In this document: positions 17,830-27,202 of the stretch, piece after piece
How the letters are laid out: every line of letters starts with the position of its first letter
Numbering within the stretch: position 1 is the stretch's first letter
Assembly: GCF_002286735.1 (NCBI RefSeq)
Contig: NZ_NRTA01000013.1
Location: forward strand, 47,723-111,722
DNA: 64,000 bases
Origin: Leptolyngbya sp. BC1307
GTDB taxonomy: Bacteria > Cyanobacteriota > Cyanobacteriia > Phormidesmidales > Phormidesmidaceae
Direction: 5' to 3'
Made by a program: the position numbers and the translations under genes
Notes under the pieces: model-generated
What the model was told of the DNA's origin: nothing
Database searches by the model: none
The model's input: only the letters and a program-made list of their open reading frames with translations

Positions 17830-18984
17830 ATGGGCTACCCATACAAGTTCACAGTCCTGTTAGCAGCGGCCAGCATCGCGATCGCACCACTAACGGCTAA
17901 AGCTGCCAATACCGCAGATGTCAGCCCGGCGGCAGCCGTTGAGCACAGGCTAGACGAACGGGTTGCCCAAGCAGACCGCGACGATCTCAGCGATGAGCAA
18001 AAGGAACGCCTCTCTAACTTAATTGGCGAAGCCCAAAAGAAAATTGATTCAAGCGACTATGGAGGGGCGATCGCCCTATATCAGCAGGCCCTACAGGTAG
18101 ACCGCGACAATGCCCGCATCTATTCTGGCATTGCCTATTTACAGGGCAGGCAGGGCAACTTTGCAGCCGCCGCAGAATACTATCGTCAGGCGCTAGATCG
18201 AGATCCGCGCAATCTGCCCTTTCACTACGGTCTTGCTCACAGCCTATTTATGAACGAGCGCTACGAGCAGGCTGCTGATGCCTACCGCACCCTGATTGGC
18301 ATTAGCCCTCGCGCGGCTGACGCCTTCATCGGTTTGGGCGGATCGCTGCTGCGCTTAGAGGCGTACGACGAAGCCCGGAGCGCTTACGAACAGGCTGTTA
18401 GCATTGCTCCCAATAACGCGCAGACCTACGAAGCCATTGGCATGCTCTATCTGGCTCAAGACGACTATGACGCCGCCCTCAGCCCTCTGGAGCGCTCTAT
18501 TTCGCTCGATGCTAGCCGCAGTAGCGTATACGCGACCCTGGGCAGTATCTGGCTAGAGCAGGGCAACGAGTCTCGTGCCTTTGAAGCCTTTCAGAGCGCC
18601 GTTCGGCTAAACGCTAGCGACGCTGAGTCACAGTTCAATCTGGGCAGGATATTGCTTGATCGGGGCGATGACAATGCTGCGCTTAGCCACTTGGAGCAGG
18701 CGGTTAAATATGACTCGGGGCTGCTGCCTGCTCAGGCTGCCTTAGGCGGACTACTGCTCGCTCGGGGACAATATTTGCGAGCGGTACTGTCTTATCGTCA
18801 TCTGAGCCGCGCTTTCCCTGAAGATGCCGGCGTGCGCTACAACCTGGGGCTGGCCCTGTGGGGGCAGGGTAATCAGAACGCTGCTATCGAAACGCTACAG
18901 CAGGCGCTGCGGCTTTATGAAAGGCAAGACGATACCGTCGGTATTGACCGTGCTACTTCGCTGCTAGAAGTCTGGCGAGAGTAG
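17830..18984 (+). CDS. Secreted TPR protein
   Basis: 384 aa. A signal peptide (about 1-25, KFTVLLAAASIAIAPLTAKA) sends it across the membrane. The mature part contains about eight tandem 34-residue TPRs from residue 67 (GGAIALYQQALQVDRDNARIYSGI onward in repeats ending xxALxLDP), then a last partial repeat at the C-terminus. It is a protein-protein scaffold in the periplasm or lumen; its partner is not shown by context. A good ribosome site, GAGGAGG, stands about 9 bp before ATG 17830. Confidence 0.87.
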   Translation: MGYPYKFTVLLAAASIAIAPLTAKAANTADVSPAAAVEHRLDERVAQADRDDLSDEQKERLSNLIGEAQKKIDSSDYGGAIALYQQALQVDRDNARIYSGIAYLQGRQGNFAAAAEYYRQALDRDPRNLPFHYGLAHSLFMNERYEQAADAYRTLIGISPRAADAFIGLGGSLLRLEAYDEARSAYEQAVSIAPNNAQTYEAIGMLYLAQDDYDAALSPLERSISLDASRSSVYATLGSIWLEQGNESRAFEAFQSAVRLNASDAESQFNLGRILLDRGDDNAALSHLEQAVKYDSGLLPAQAALGGLLLARGQYLRAVLSYRHLSRAFPEDAGVRYNLGLALWGQGNQNAAIETLQQALRLYERQDDTVGIDRATSLLEVWRE

Positions 18985-19016
18985 CGAAGTGAAGAACCCA
19001 CAGAACCTAAGCACAG

Positions 19017-20270
19017 TCAGCCCTCTTTCACAGCCGTAACGCGCCAGCTCAGTTTGAGGTTAATCCAGAAGTTCCATACGGCCACAGGGACGATCGCCAG
19101 CAAGTTAGCCAGGTATTTAAGGTTTTGCCCAAAAACCAGGTTATAAAACACGTTTAGCAGCAGCACACCCATCACCAGCCCGGTCAGGCAGATAACATTG
19201 AACTTCAGCAGTCGCTTGAACCGGGTGCTCCAGCCTTTTTGGTGCTGAGCCATATCGGCAAATGTCCAGGCGTCGTTCCACAAGAAGTTATTGAGGATGG
19301 CCACTTCGGCAGCGACGATTTTGCTGCGAGTCAGGGCTAAGCCAGCGCCTTCGCTGAGCAAGTAAAGCACCGCCATATCGACTAAGACACCGCTCAGCCC
19401 GACCAGGCTATAGCGAATGAAGCGCTTGACCGGCATTTGCTGCGGTAATTTTTGCTGCAGGCGGCCGATTCTACCGCGCGATCGCAGCCGGGCCAAATGA
19501 CCTAAATACTCCACGTACTGCTTCCAGGTCACCTTGCTCTCACCCGATTCACGTTCTTGAAAGACATAGCCGACTTCAGCAATCTGGTCGATATTGCCGC
19601 GACCAATTACCTCTAGCAAAATTTTGTAGCCTACAGGGTTGAGATGGGGGCCAGCGATCGCACTGCGCCGCACCATGAAATAACCGCTCATCGGATCGCT
19701 CACCCGACCGACCACTGCCGGACAAACCATCAGGCCCAGCATTTGGGCTCCCCGTGACAAAAACCGCCGAACGATACTCCAGTCGCTGACCCCGCCCCCT
19801 TCTACATGGCGACTCGCCGCTGCTAAATCAGCCCCGTCCAGGGTAGCCTGCAGCAGTTTGAGCAGGACTTCCGGCGGGTGCTGAAGGTCGGCATCGATCA
19901 CACCTAAAATTTCACCTCGGGCTACCTGCCAGCCCCGAATCACCGCTGAAGACAGGCCGCGCTCCTGCTGACGACGCATCACCCGTAATTGTGGATAGGT
20001 CTCTGTCAGATCTTGAGCCACTTGCCAGGTGCGATCTGGGCTGTCGTCATCTACCAAAATCAGCTCATAGCCACCAGGGATAAAGCCATCTAGCAAGCGA
20101 GCCAGCTGAGCGACAATTTTGGCGACGTTGCCACGCTCGTTGTAAGTGGGAATAACTAGCGAAAACTGTAGCGGTGGGGCAAAAGACTTAGGTGGAACCT
20201 CAGCTGCTGTGGGCGCGGTCAGGGGCACCTGTAGTGGGCCAGATGGCGGTGAGAGCAGCGGCTGGTTCAT
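19017..20270 (-). CDS. GT2 glycosyltransferase fused to GtrA membrane domain
   Basis: 417 aa from ATG 20270 (a TTG two codons upstream is also in frame). Residues about 35-260 form a GT2 domain of the dolichol-phosphate mannose synthase type: FSLVIPTYNERGNV, LILVDDDSPDRTW and GVIDADLQHPPE (the DxD metal site). The C-terminal 140 residues are a GtrA domain with four membrane helices (KRFIRYSLVGLSGVLVDM, NNFLWNDAWTFAD, VWNFWINLKLSW). It should charge a polyprenyl phosphate with a sugar and help move it across the membrane, for glycosylation of lipids, polymers or proteins. Its GtrA part is closely similar to the separate GtrA gene at 23360. Confidence 0.9.
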   Translation of the reverse strand: MNQPLLSPPSGPLQVPLTAPTAAEVPPKSFAPPLQFSLVIPTYNERGNVAKIVAQLARLLDGFIPGGYELILVDDDSPDRTWQVAQDLTETYPQLRVMRRQQERGLSSAVIRGWQVARGEILGVIDADLQHPPEVLLKLLQATLDGADLAAASRHVEGGGVSDWSIVRRFLSRGAQMLGLMVCPAVVGRVSDPMSGYFMVRRSAIAGPHLNPVGYKILLEVIGRGNIDQIAEVGYVFQERESGESKVTWKQYVEYLGHLARLRSRGRIGRLQQKLPQQMPVKRFIRYSLVGLSGVLVDMAVLYLLSEGAGLALTRSKIVAAEVAILNNFLWNDAWTFADMAQHQKGWSTRFKRLLKFNVICLTGLVMGVLLLNVFYNLVFGQNLKYLANLLAIVPVAVWNFWINLKLSWRVTAVKEG

Positions 20271-20512
20271 GATCAAATACGGGCGTTAGCTAGCAGGGAA
20301 CATTAAACATTAATAATGCAAACTTAACAGCAGATTGCCCATCGGGTCTTTTTATGAACCATCTACAAAGGATCTATACGTAAGGGTTAAATTTAAGCGG
20401 CAACGCCCGATTTTGTTTGACTGTAAAGAGCGTATCCAGTATCTCTGTTAGGTAGGCACTTAATAGACAGGTCGATATCGCCCAAAACCTACGTAAATGT
20501 GAATATAGTCTT

Positions 20513-21508
20513 ATGGAGACACCTTTGCCAACTCAGTCATCTGTAGACATCTCGGTAGTGGTGCCGCTCTACTGTGAGGCATCTAATATTGACTATCTAT
20601 TTAAGCGGTTAGAAACCGTGCTCGATCAGCTAGGCACTACCTATGAAATCATCTGCGTGGATGATGGCAGCAGCGACGATACCGTTGAGGGGTTGAAACG
20701 TCACCGACAGCGCAATCCTCGGATAAAAATTGTGGCGCTCTCGCGCAACTTTGGCAAGGAGTTGGCCCTCACGGCTGGTATTGACTATGCCAATGGCGCG
20801 GCGGTTGTGCCGATTGACGCCGACTTGCAAGATCCGCCGGAGCTGATTGAGGTACTGGTGGCTAAGTGGCGAGAGGGCTATGACGTAGTCTACGCTAAGC
20901 GGCGATCGCGCGAAGGCGAAACCTGGCTGAAGCGGGTGACGGCCAATTCTTTTTACCGGGTGATGGAGCGCATGAGCAAAGTGCCGATTCCCCGCGATAC
21001 TGGCGACTTCAGGCTGCTAGACCGACGGGTCGTAGAAGTGATTAAGCAACTGCCCGAGCGCACCCGATTTATGAAAGGGCTCTTTGCCTGGGTGGGCTAT
21101 CGCCAGGCCGAAGTCATGTACGACCGGGAGCCTCGTCACAGCGGTCAGACTAAATGGAACTACTGGCGGCTGTGGAACTTCGCCATCGACGGCATTGCGT
21201 CGTTTAGCCTGGCTCCCTTGCGAATGTGGAGCTATGTCGGCATCGGATTTGCGGTGCTCTCTTTTCTCTACGGCTCTTTTTTGCTGCTGCGCACGCTGGT
21301 TTTGGGTATCGAAGTCCCCGGCTATGCCTCTTTGATGGTGGCTGTGCTGTTTTTAGGCGGGGTGCAGATGGTCAGCCTGGGCATTTTGGGTGAATATTTA
21401 GGGCGCGTTTATGAAGAGGTAAAGGGTCGTCCGCTTTACCTGGTAAGGGATACCTATGGTGCAGAGAAAGTACCGCTCGCGCCTGAAGCGAGCGCGCAAA
21501 CCCGGTAA
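20513..21508 (+). CDS. GT2 glycosyltransferase, GtrB/polyisoprenyl-phosphate type
   Basis: 331 aa. GT2 domain: ISVVVPLYCEASNI, IICVDDGSSDDT, ALSRNFGKELALTAGID and VPIDADLQDPPE (DxD). It ends with two membrane helices (about 235-258 and 268-290: MWSYVGIGFAVLSFLYG and LMVAVLFLGGVQMVSLGILGEYLGR in part). This is the layout of GtrB, which transfers a sugar from UDP-sugar to undecaprenyl phosphate on the inner side of the membrane. Divergent from the GT2-GtrA gene and 45 bp upstream of the GT39-like gene, which could use its lipid-linked sugar. Confidence 0.92.
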   Translation: METPLPTQSSVDISVVVPLYCEASNIDYLFKRLETVLDQLGTTYEIICVDDGSSDDTVEGLKRHRQRNPRIKIVALSRNFGKELALTAGIDYANGAAVVPIDADLQDPPELIEVLVAKWREGYDVVYAKRRSREGETWLKRVTANSFYRVMERMSKVPIPRDTGDFRLLDRRVVEVIKQLPERTRFMKGLFAWVGYRQAEVMYDREPRHSGQTKWNYWRLWNFAIDGIASFSLAPLRMWSYVGIGFAVLSFLYGSFLLLRTLVLGIEVPGYASLMVAVLFLGGVQMVSLGILGEYLGRVYEEVKGRPLYLVRDTYGAEKVPLAPEASAQTR

Positions 21509-21553
21509 ACAATCTAACTAATTTATTAACTACTCAGAAGAGATGCAGGCGCT

Positions 21554-23290
21554 ATGAATGGCCCTTTTGATCGTTCTATTCAAGATGGTGGCGCTGCGTC
21601 AAGCGCTCAGCTAGCGGCTCGTAGCCAGTGGGACACCGCTATCAAGGGTTTTTTGCTGCTGTGTATTGCGATCGGGATAGGGCTACGGGCACTGTGGGCT
21701 GGTAAGCGAGAGCTGTGGTACGACGAGGTGCTTTCTGTCCTAATATCGACTGGGCAAAAGAACGCCTACCGCCTGCCAGATAATGAACCGTTCGCCCTTA
21801 AAGACTTTTCGCCGCTGCTCAACCTACCGGCTGAAAACGGAATTTCTGGTGCGTTAGAAACGGTCAAAAACGTCATAAAAGGCACGCTGGGAGACCCGCA
21901 TCCGCCGCTGTTTTATCTGAGTGAGCACGGGTGGATGCGGCTATTTGGCAATAGCGAAGCGGCTTTGCGCAGCCTGGTGGTGCTGGTGAGTCTGGTGACG
22001 CTGCTGCTGGCTCACAGCCTGGGTCGGCGGGTGCTCGGTCAGCGAGGCGGACTCATCTTTACAGCGCTGCTTTCGCTCAATCCCTTTTTCTTCTCGCACT
22101 CTCTAAATCTGCGCATGTACACTGGCTTAGTGTTTTGGGTGGTGGTGAGCGGCGGGTGCTTGCTGGCTTTGACTGGCGTTGATAGAGACGGACGGACGGC
22201 TGAGGCCCAGGGATGGCAGCGCTGGCTGCTGCGGGGCGGAATGGCGATCTCTATCACAGCCGGGTTTCTGACTCAGTACTTATTTGCCTATTGGCTATTT
22301 GGACTAGCAGCGCTCGTTCTCTATCTAGACCGCAAGCACTGGTTTCAGCATGGCCTGACAATGGCGACAGGGATACTGCTATTCATGCCCTGGGCGCTGT
22401 GGGGAACTCGCCAGCAAGCCCGCAACCGGGGAGATGTGCTCAGTCAAATATCATCGGCGGGCGGACCGTTACAGTCCGCTTTGCAGCACGGTAAAGATCT
22501 CGCTCAGACGGTAGGAAACCATCTGCTGCTGGGCCATCTGACGACCAGCATGGAGCCGCTAGGCGATCCGATTAAGCCGACGGCGGTGGCAATTGGCTGC
22601 GGGGTGCTCGGCTTTTTGGGGGTTTGCGTGGTGGGGCTCTACCGACGGCGACAGTATCGCGTGCTGATGATTGGCGTGTTGATGGGGCTGCTGCCGCTGG
22701 CCGTGGCTCTGGCGATTGATATTGCGGCGAATACGTACACGCTGGGGTTTGGCTGGGGTCGCTCGACGATTGTGGCGCTACCGGGATGTTTGCTGCTGGT
22801 GGCGGCCTGGCTAGAGCTGGCGACCGGGCGCTGGCGAGAAGTGCTGACAGCAGGTCTGCTGGCAGTGTACCTGGCAGTGAATGTCGGGGATTTTGTGGGG
22901 CGCGATCGCCAGATGTTTCATACCGTTAACAGCGCCCTGCTAGAGACTGATGAATCTACTCTAGTCGTGATGAATTCTCGGGCCTGGGGGCATGTGCTAA
23001 GGCTGATATATTACCTGGATGACCAGACGGATACCGACGTGCTGGCAACTGACCCGGCCAAGGTAACCGAATCGCTCCAGGCTGCGTTGGCCGCTAAAGA
23101 CTACCGGCGGGTGCTATGGCTCAAGGCCGACTATCCGCTGTGGCGCGAACCTGAGACTGAGGCTGAAGCGGCGGCCTTCATCGACAAAACCGAAGCGCTG
23201 TTGCAGGCACAGTACCCGCTGATCAATAGCCAGGCGCTGAGCGGCACGATGAATCTTGACGAGTTTGAGCTACAGGTTTATCAGCAGTAG
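21554..23290 (+). CDS. GT39-like membrane glycosyltransferase (GT-C fold)
   Basis: 578 aa with about 10 membrane helices. The GT-C signature RELWYDEVLSVL in the first outer loop supplies the acidic pair, and DPHPPLFYLSEHGWMRLFGNSEAALRS is the second conserved loop of this family (shown here across a motif of about 27 residues, positions roughly 115-141). GT39-like enzymes take a sugar from a polyprenyl-phosphate donor and pass it to an acceptor on the outer side of the membrane. It follows the GtrB-like gene by 45 bp and probably acts with it. Confidence 0.83.
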   Translation: MNGPFDRSIQDGGAASSAQLAARSQWDTAIKGFLLLCIAIGIGLRALWAGKRELWYDEVLSVLISTGQKNAYRLPDNEPFALKDFSPLLNLPAENGISGALETVKNVIKGTLGDPHPPLFYLSEHGWMRLFGNSEAALRSLVVLVSLVTLLLAHSLGRRVLGQRGGLIFTALLSLNPFFFSHSLNLRMYTGLVFWVVVSGGCLLALTGVDRDGRTAEAQGWQRWLLRGGMAISITAGFLTQYLFAYWLFGLAALVLYLDRKHWFQHGLTMATGILLFMPWALWGTRQQARNRGDVLSQISSAGGPLQSALQHGKDLAQTVGNHLLLGHLTTSMEPLGDPIKPTAVAIGCGVLGFLGVCVVGLYRRRQYRVLMIGVLMGLLPLAVALAIDIAANTYTLGFGWGRSTIVALPGCLLLVAAWLELATGRWREVLTAGLLAVYLAVNVGDFVGRDRQMFHTVNSALLETDESTLVVMNSRAWGHVLRLIYYLDDQTDTDVLATDPAKVTESLQAALAAKDYRRVLWLKADYPLWREPETEAEAAAFIDKTEALLQAQYPLINSQALSGTMNLDEFELQVYQQ

Positions 23291-23359
23291 GGGGTTGATG
23301 TGGCTTTAGAGATTGGTTGGGGGTGCGTTGAGAGAAAGGGAAACGGGAAGGGGAACTGT

Positions 23360-23857
23360 CTATTTTTTAGTGCGCCAGCTGAGCTTGAGGTTAATCCAGA
23401 AGTTCCAGAGGGTTACAAGAGCGATCGCTATAATTTTGGCGAAGTACTCATCAGCGTTGTTAGTCCAGTCGGCGGTGACTAAATTCCCCATGATGGTTGG
23501 TAGCTGATCGGTCATCGGCATCGCCAGGATCAGCGCCATGATGGTGACCTGTAAGAAGGCTCCCATCAGACAGACTAAGTTGAACTTAAGAAACCGCTGA
23601 AATCGGGCTCCCCAGCCTTGCTGCCTTCGAGCGAGGTCGGCAAACGTCCAGGCGTCATTCCATAAGAAGTTGTTGACGATGGCGACTTCAATCGATATTG
23701 CAGTGCTCAACCGCCAATCTAGCCCAAGGCGTTCGCGCAGCAGATAAAAAACTACGATATCGACAAAAAGACCGCTAAAGCCGACGACGCCAAACCGCAA
23801 AAACCGGCCTATAGGCAACCGCTGCAACTTTTGAACTAAGGAACCCTGAGCCTTCAT
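23360..23857 (-). CDS. GtrA family membrane protein
   Basis: 165 aa with four membrane helices. GtrA landmarks: GRFLRFGVVGFSGLFVDIVV at the N-terminus, NNFLWNDAWTFAD in the middle and TLWNFWINLKLSWR at the end. GtrA proteins are thought to help flip or deliver polyprenyl-linked sugars. Its ATG (23857) overlaps the TGA of the upstream gene (ATGA, 23854-23857). It is paralogous, at both DNA and protein level, to the GtrA half of the gene at 19017. It would work with the membrane protein encoded just upstream. Confidence 0.92.
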   Translation of the reverse strand: MKAQGSLVQKLQRLPIGRFLRFGVVGFSGLFVDIVVFYLLRERLGLDWRLSTAISIEVAIVNNFLWNDAWTFADLARRQQGWGARFQRFLKFNLVCLMGAFLQVTIMALILAMPMTDQLPTIMGNLVTADWTNNADEYFAKIIAIALVTLWNFWINLKLSWRTKK

Positions 23858-25581
23858 GATGCAATCTCTACTCTGTATAGCGGATACTTACCGTAGGTAC
23901 CCAAAGGGACAAACCTCAGGCTGCGGTTACTGTTGGGCAGTCCTAACTCGCTGACTGGGGTCTCTGGGGTAGGACAGTCCCGGTGAGGATAGCATACGTA
24001 TAGAAATTCGCTTTCGCTTTGCTCAACCAGGGCGGCTGCGAGCTGCTTAACTTCGGCAATGGTCTCGGTACGGAAGAAGGTCTTATCGGGTAGGGCGCTC
24101 CAGAGCTGCTGAGCGACAAACTCGTGAGACATAGCCACCCAGGGTAAGGGCTGCTGCTGGAGTTCGGCGATCGCGGGCGCAACTGGCGCATAGTTACCCG
24201 GCAGCGAAATCGATTGAGTTTGATCGTCTTTGTAGACGCTAAACGCGCCGTCAACCGTGTTGAGCTGAATGCCTAGTATCAGCACAGCCGCTGCCCCAAC
24301 CAGAGCCACTCGCCGCGCCCACCCCCTGAAGAACCCAACCTGCATCTGCTCAGCCAGCACAACCGACAGAAGTGGCACCAAAATCAGATAAAATCTCGGC
24401 CCCCACTGCTTACCGCCCGCCCCCGGCGGCACAATCAGCGGCACACTGAGGGCAAAGAGCAGACTTAATATCAGCGCCAGTCGCACGGGCGCAAGGTTGG
24501 GAGGCTGCGCGGTTGAGCCTACCGTCTGGGCACCGATAGTTTGAGTGCCGACAGTCTCGACTGAGCGAGCAGCCGTAGGGCGATTTTTTCTCAGCTTGAG
24601 ACTTGCCAGCGCAGCTGAGCCAACAAATACGACCACCGGAAAATAGCGGCGTAGAGAGACCCACATTTGCCGATAGCCGTCTCTCGCCTGAGTAATCTGG
24701 TCAGAGAGCGTGGACTCTTCGACAATTTGAATGGCGTGAATGCCTAAAGGATGGCTGTAGATAACGGTGTTGAGGCCGAAGAAAACGCCTACAGTCCCAG
24801 CCATCGCCCCGATTAGCATGAGGGCTTCGTTCAGGGTGAAGGGCGGCGACATCCGCCAGCGAGGAAACGCCCAGCCAACAGCGGCCATTAGCCCCACTAC
24901 AGCGACCAAACATAAAAACTCTGGACGAAACCAGACGGCCAAACCAATCAGAAAGCCGCTGACTAAACACTGACGGCGCGTTAGGGTAACGCCCGGTGGA
25001 AACAGCAGAATGCTGACGCCCCAAAAAGCCAGCGCCACTGCCAGCGTGTGCTCCCAGTACATGCCGCCATAGAGGGTGAGCGGCGAAGCAAAAATCAGGC
25101 TGATCAGTCCCAAGCACAGCGCGCCGGAGTCCCAACCTGCGCGGTGACCGATTTGCCAAAATCTTAGCCAGATAGACCAGAGCGCAACCAAAGGGATGAT
25201 GTAAAGGCCGCGATCGCCAAAAAGCGCATAAAAAGGCGCACTCACCAGCGGAAAGGTAAACGGAAAAGTGATGAAGTGCTTTGCGCCGACTTCATAGACA
25301 AAGGGCGGTTGAAAAGGATAAAGTCCCTGTTGCCATAACGTTTCGACCCAGTCGGCAGCAGACAAACGCAGGGCCATCTCCAACGGCCAGTCGCCTGCTG
25401 ATAGCTGCTGGGCCATCTGCTGAGCGAGCAGCGCCTTCAGCCCGCCGTCGCCGCTAAATACCACGCCATTGCTAGTAAAAGTCTGTATCCACAGGGTCAG
25501 CAAAACGCCCCCAAGGATGATGCCGCCGGGCAGCAGTGACCAGAGCGATCGCGACGAAGACAGTCGAAGTTTGGCAGTCAT
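23854..25581 (-). CDS. Polytopic membrane protein, putative GT-C glycosyltransferase
   Basis: 575 aa with about 10-11 hydrophobic helices, ending in a soluble C-terminal part (about 470-575). The first outer loop has FSGDGGLKALLAQQMAQQL and a later loop HFITFPFTFPLVSAPFY; the acidic residue after the first helix and the polytopic layout are those of GT-C transferases, but no exact family motif is seen. Coupling to gtrA (4-bp overlap) supports a role in lipid-linked sugar transfer. Long promoter region upstream (25582-26040). Confidence 0.65.
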   Translation of the reverse strand: MTAKLRLSSSRSLWSLLPGGIILGGVLLTLWIQTFTSNGVVFSGDGGLKALLAQQMAQQLSAGDWPLEMALRLSAADWVETLWQQGLYPFQPPFVYEVGAKHFITFPFTFPLVSAPFYALFGDRGLYIIPLVALWSIWLRFWQIGHRAGWDSGALCLGLISLIFASPLTLYGGMYWEHTLAVALAFWGVSILLFPPGVTLTRRQCLVSGFLIGLAVWFRPEFLCLVAVVGLMAAVGWAFPRWRMSPPFTLNEALMLIGAMAGTVGVFFGLNTVIYSHPLGIHAIQIVEESTLSDQITQARDGYRQMWVSLRRYFPVVVFVGSAALASLKLRKNRPTAARSVETVGTQTIGAQTVGSTAQPPNLAPVRLALILSLLFALSVPLIVPPGAGGKQWGPRFYLILVPLLSVVLAEQMQVGFFRGWARRVALVGAAAVLILGIQLNTVDGAFSVYKDDQTQSISLPGNYAPVAPAIAELQQQPLPWVAMSHEFVAQQLWSALPDKTFFRTETIAEVKQLAAALVEQSESEFLYVCYPHRDCPTPETPVSELGLPNSNRSLRFVPLGTYGKYPLYRVEIAS

Positions 25582-26040
25582 GGCTAGCTGATAGAGAACA
25601 GCGATTCTCCGTCGAATTCTACAGGGATGGTACCCAGCCGTCAGTATTTATAGGCGGCTAACATCTGTTCTTTAAGCTACTGCTGTGTAGGTGAAGATAC
25701 TGCCAGGAAGGTCTAGCAGTGGCTACCTAACTCTTGAGAATGTTGGGTATCTGTCTAGCGCTTTGTCCGTAATTGCTCAGCTCCCCCACTAGGGCAATGC
25801 CAAAACCGAGAGAAGCGATATAGGCTGACGCCATGAAAGAACTCCCTGACCTAAGCAGCTTACCGGGCGATGCTTGAACTTAGCATCTGACCAAGCTGAT
25901 GGCATTCGCTTGAAAAAACGCTATGGGGCGGTTCAAGACAGTCTATTTCTGTTTCTCGAAGACGCTTTGATTGCACTCGAATGGGTAGAAACCCTGCATC
26001 AGCACTGAATGCCAGTACAGAACGCCAGCACAGAACGACT
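25582..26040. other. Intergenic region before the GDSL esterase gene
   Basis: 459 bp, divergent promoter space for the membrane protein and the esterase. A start-less open frame of about 50 codons ends at 26008 (it would read LKKRYGAVQDSLFLFLEDAL) and an ATG-led 14-codon peptide starts near 25833 (MKELPDLSSLPG). Neither is convincing as a gene. Confidence 0.4.
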
Positions 26041-27147
26041 ATGCGCCTGACCTATCAAAGCAAGATTAGAAAGATTGCGATCGCTCTTGCATCTTTTCTC
26101 TTCATTTGCGCCATTTCCCTTCACGCCGTTGCCCAAGACAATAACCTAGAGAGTCGTCCGGACTACGCGGCAGTCAACATCTTTGGCGATAGCCTGATGG
26201 ATGCGGGCAACATTTTCAATCTGACTGAGCGTCCCCCTTCACCGCCCTATGCCCAAAAGTTTTCTAACGGCCCGCTCTGGGTAGAACAGCTTGCCGATGA
26301 GCTGAAGCTGTCTCCGGCGCTCTCGACTAAAGTCCTACCCAGTGTTTTAAATGGCAAAACATCGCCGCCTGCTGACGGCATTAACTTCGCCTTAGCCGGT
26401 AGCTTATCTTCTGATCTCAACGTCAGCGGCTCGCAGCTATACGGATTACAGCAGCAGATCGAAAGCTTTCGCGATTTGAGTGCGATCGCCCCGCCCAACC
26501 CCGACACGCTCTATTTGCTGCTCGTCGGCGGTAATGACTATAACGAAGCCGTTCGGCTCACCCCATCAGTGGCGGCTCTCGCTGACCTCCCTGAACAAGT
26601 CAGTGACCATGTCATTAGCGCAGCGACGGCCCTGATCGAGTCGGGCGCTAGACACCTGCTCATTAGCAATCTGCCAATTTTAGGGCAGCAGCCTTACGCT
26701 AACTTTCTCAACCAGGCCACTCCCCAGAGTGCCGCTCTACTAAACAGCCTTTCTACCCGGCATAACCAGCTCTTAGCCCAAAAGCTCGATGCCCTGGCCG
26801 CGACTACCCAGGCTGAGATTATCCCGCTAGATTTGGCAGGTTTGTTCAGCGCGGTCGTTGACAGTCCTACTCAATTCGGGCTGACCAACGTCAGCGATCC
26901 CTGCCTGGTAAAAAGTCGCTCAGAGACCGCTTCTGTCTCTCTTTGCGACAATCCCAAACAGTTCCTATTCTGGGATCAAGTTCACCCGACCGAACAAGGC
27001 CACGCGGCGATCGCCCAACTCGCTATTGAAACCCTGGCCTCAGCCGAACCGCAAACGAGCCCAAACGCCGTTAGTAAGCTAGGACTCTTGACGGCGCTAG
27101 GGGGTGGAATGGCGATCGCCTATTTAGCTCTTAAAGAAGGTCATTGA
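26041..27147 (+). CDS. Secreted SGNH/GDSL-family esterase or lipase
   Basis: 368 aa from ATG 26041; the frame is open to 25981 but the later start gives a clean signal peptide (KIAIALASFLFICAISLHAVA, cut after A31). Catalytic blocks are all present: IFGDSLMDAGN (nucleophile S51), LNFALAGS-like block II, VGGNDY block III, and WDQVHPTEQGH (Asp and His of the triad). The last 20 residues (GLLTALGGGMAIAYLALKEG) are hydrophobic and may anchor or be a sorting tail. It hydrolyses an ester outside the cytoplasm; the substrate is unknown. Confidence 0.9.
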   Translation: MRLTYQSKIRKIAIALASFLFICAISLHAVAQDNNLESRPDYAAVNIFGDSLMDAGNIFNLTERPPSPPYAQKFSNGPLWVEQLADELKLSPALSTKVLPSVLNGKTSPPADGINFALAGSLSSDLNVSGSQLYGLQQQIESFRDLSAIAPPNPDTLYLLLVGGNDYNEAVRLTPSVAALADLPEQVSDHVISAATALIESGARHLLISNLPILGQQPYANFLNQATPQSAALLNSLSTRHNQLLAQKLDALAATTQAEIIPLDLAGLFSAVVDSPTQFGLTNVSDPCLVKSRSETASVSLCDNPKQFLFWDQVHPTEQGHAAIAQLAIETLASAEPQTSPNAVSKLGLLTALGGGMAIAYLALKEGH

Positions 27148-27202
27148 GAACGTCATTCGAGGCTGCGAATGCTAGCCTAGTGAGGTGTTTCCTTTCATTT
27201 TC

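Noticed and set aside
25833..25877. Short peptide MKELPDLSSLPG, like the start of IS66-type transposases
   Set aside because: Only about a dozen residues match a general pattern and a stop follows; no other transposase sequence is near.
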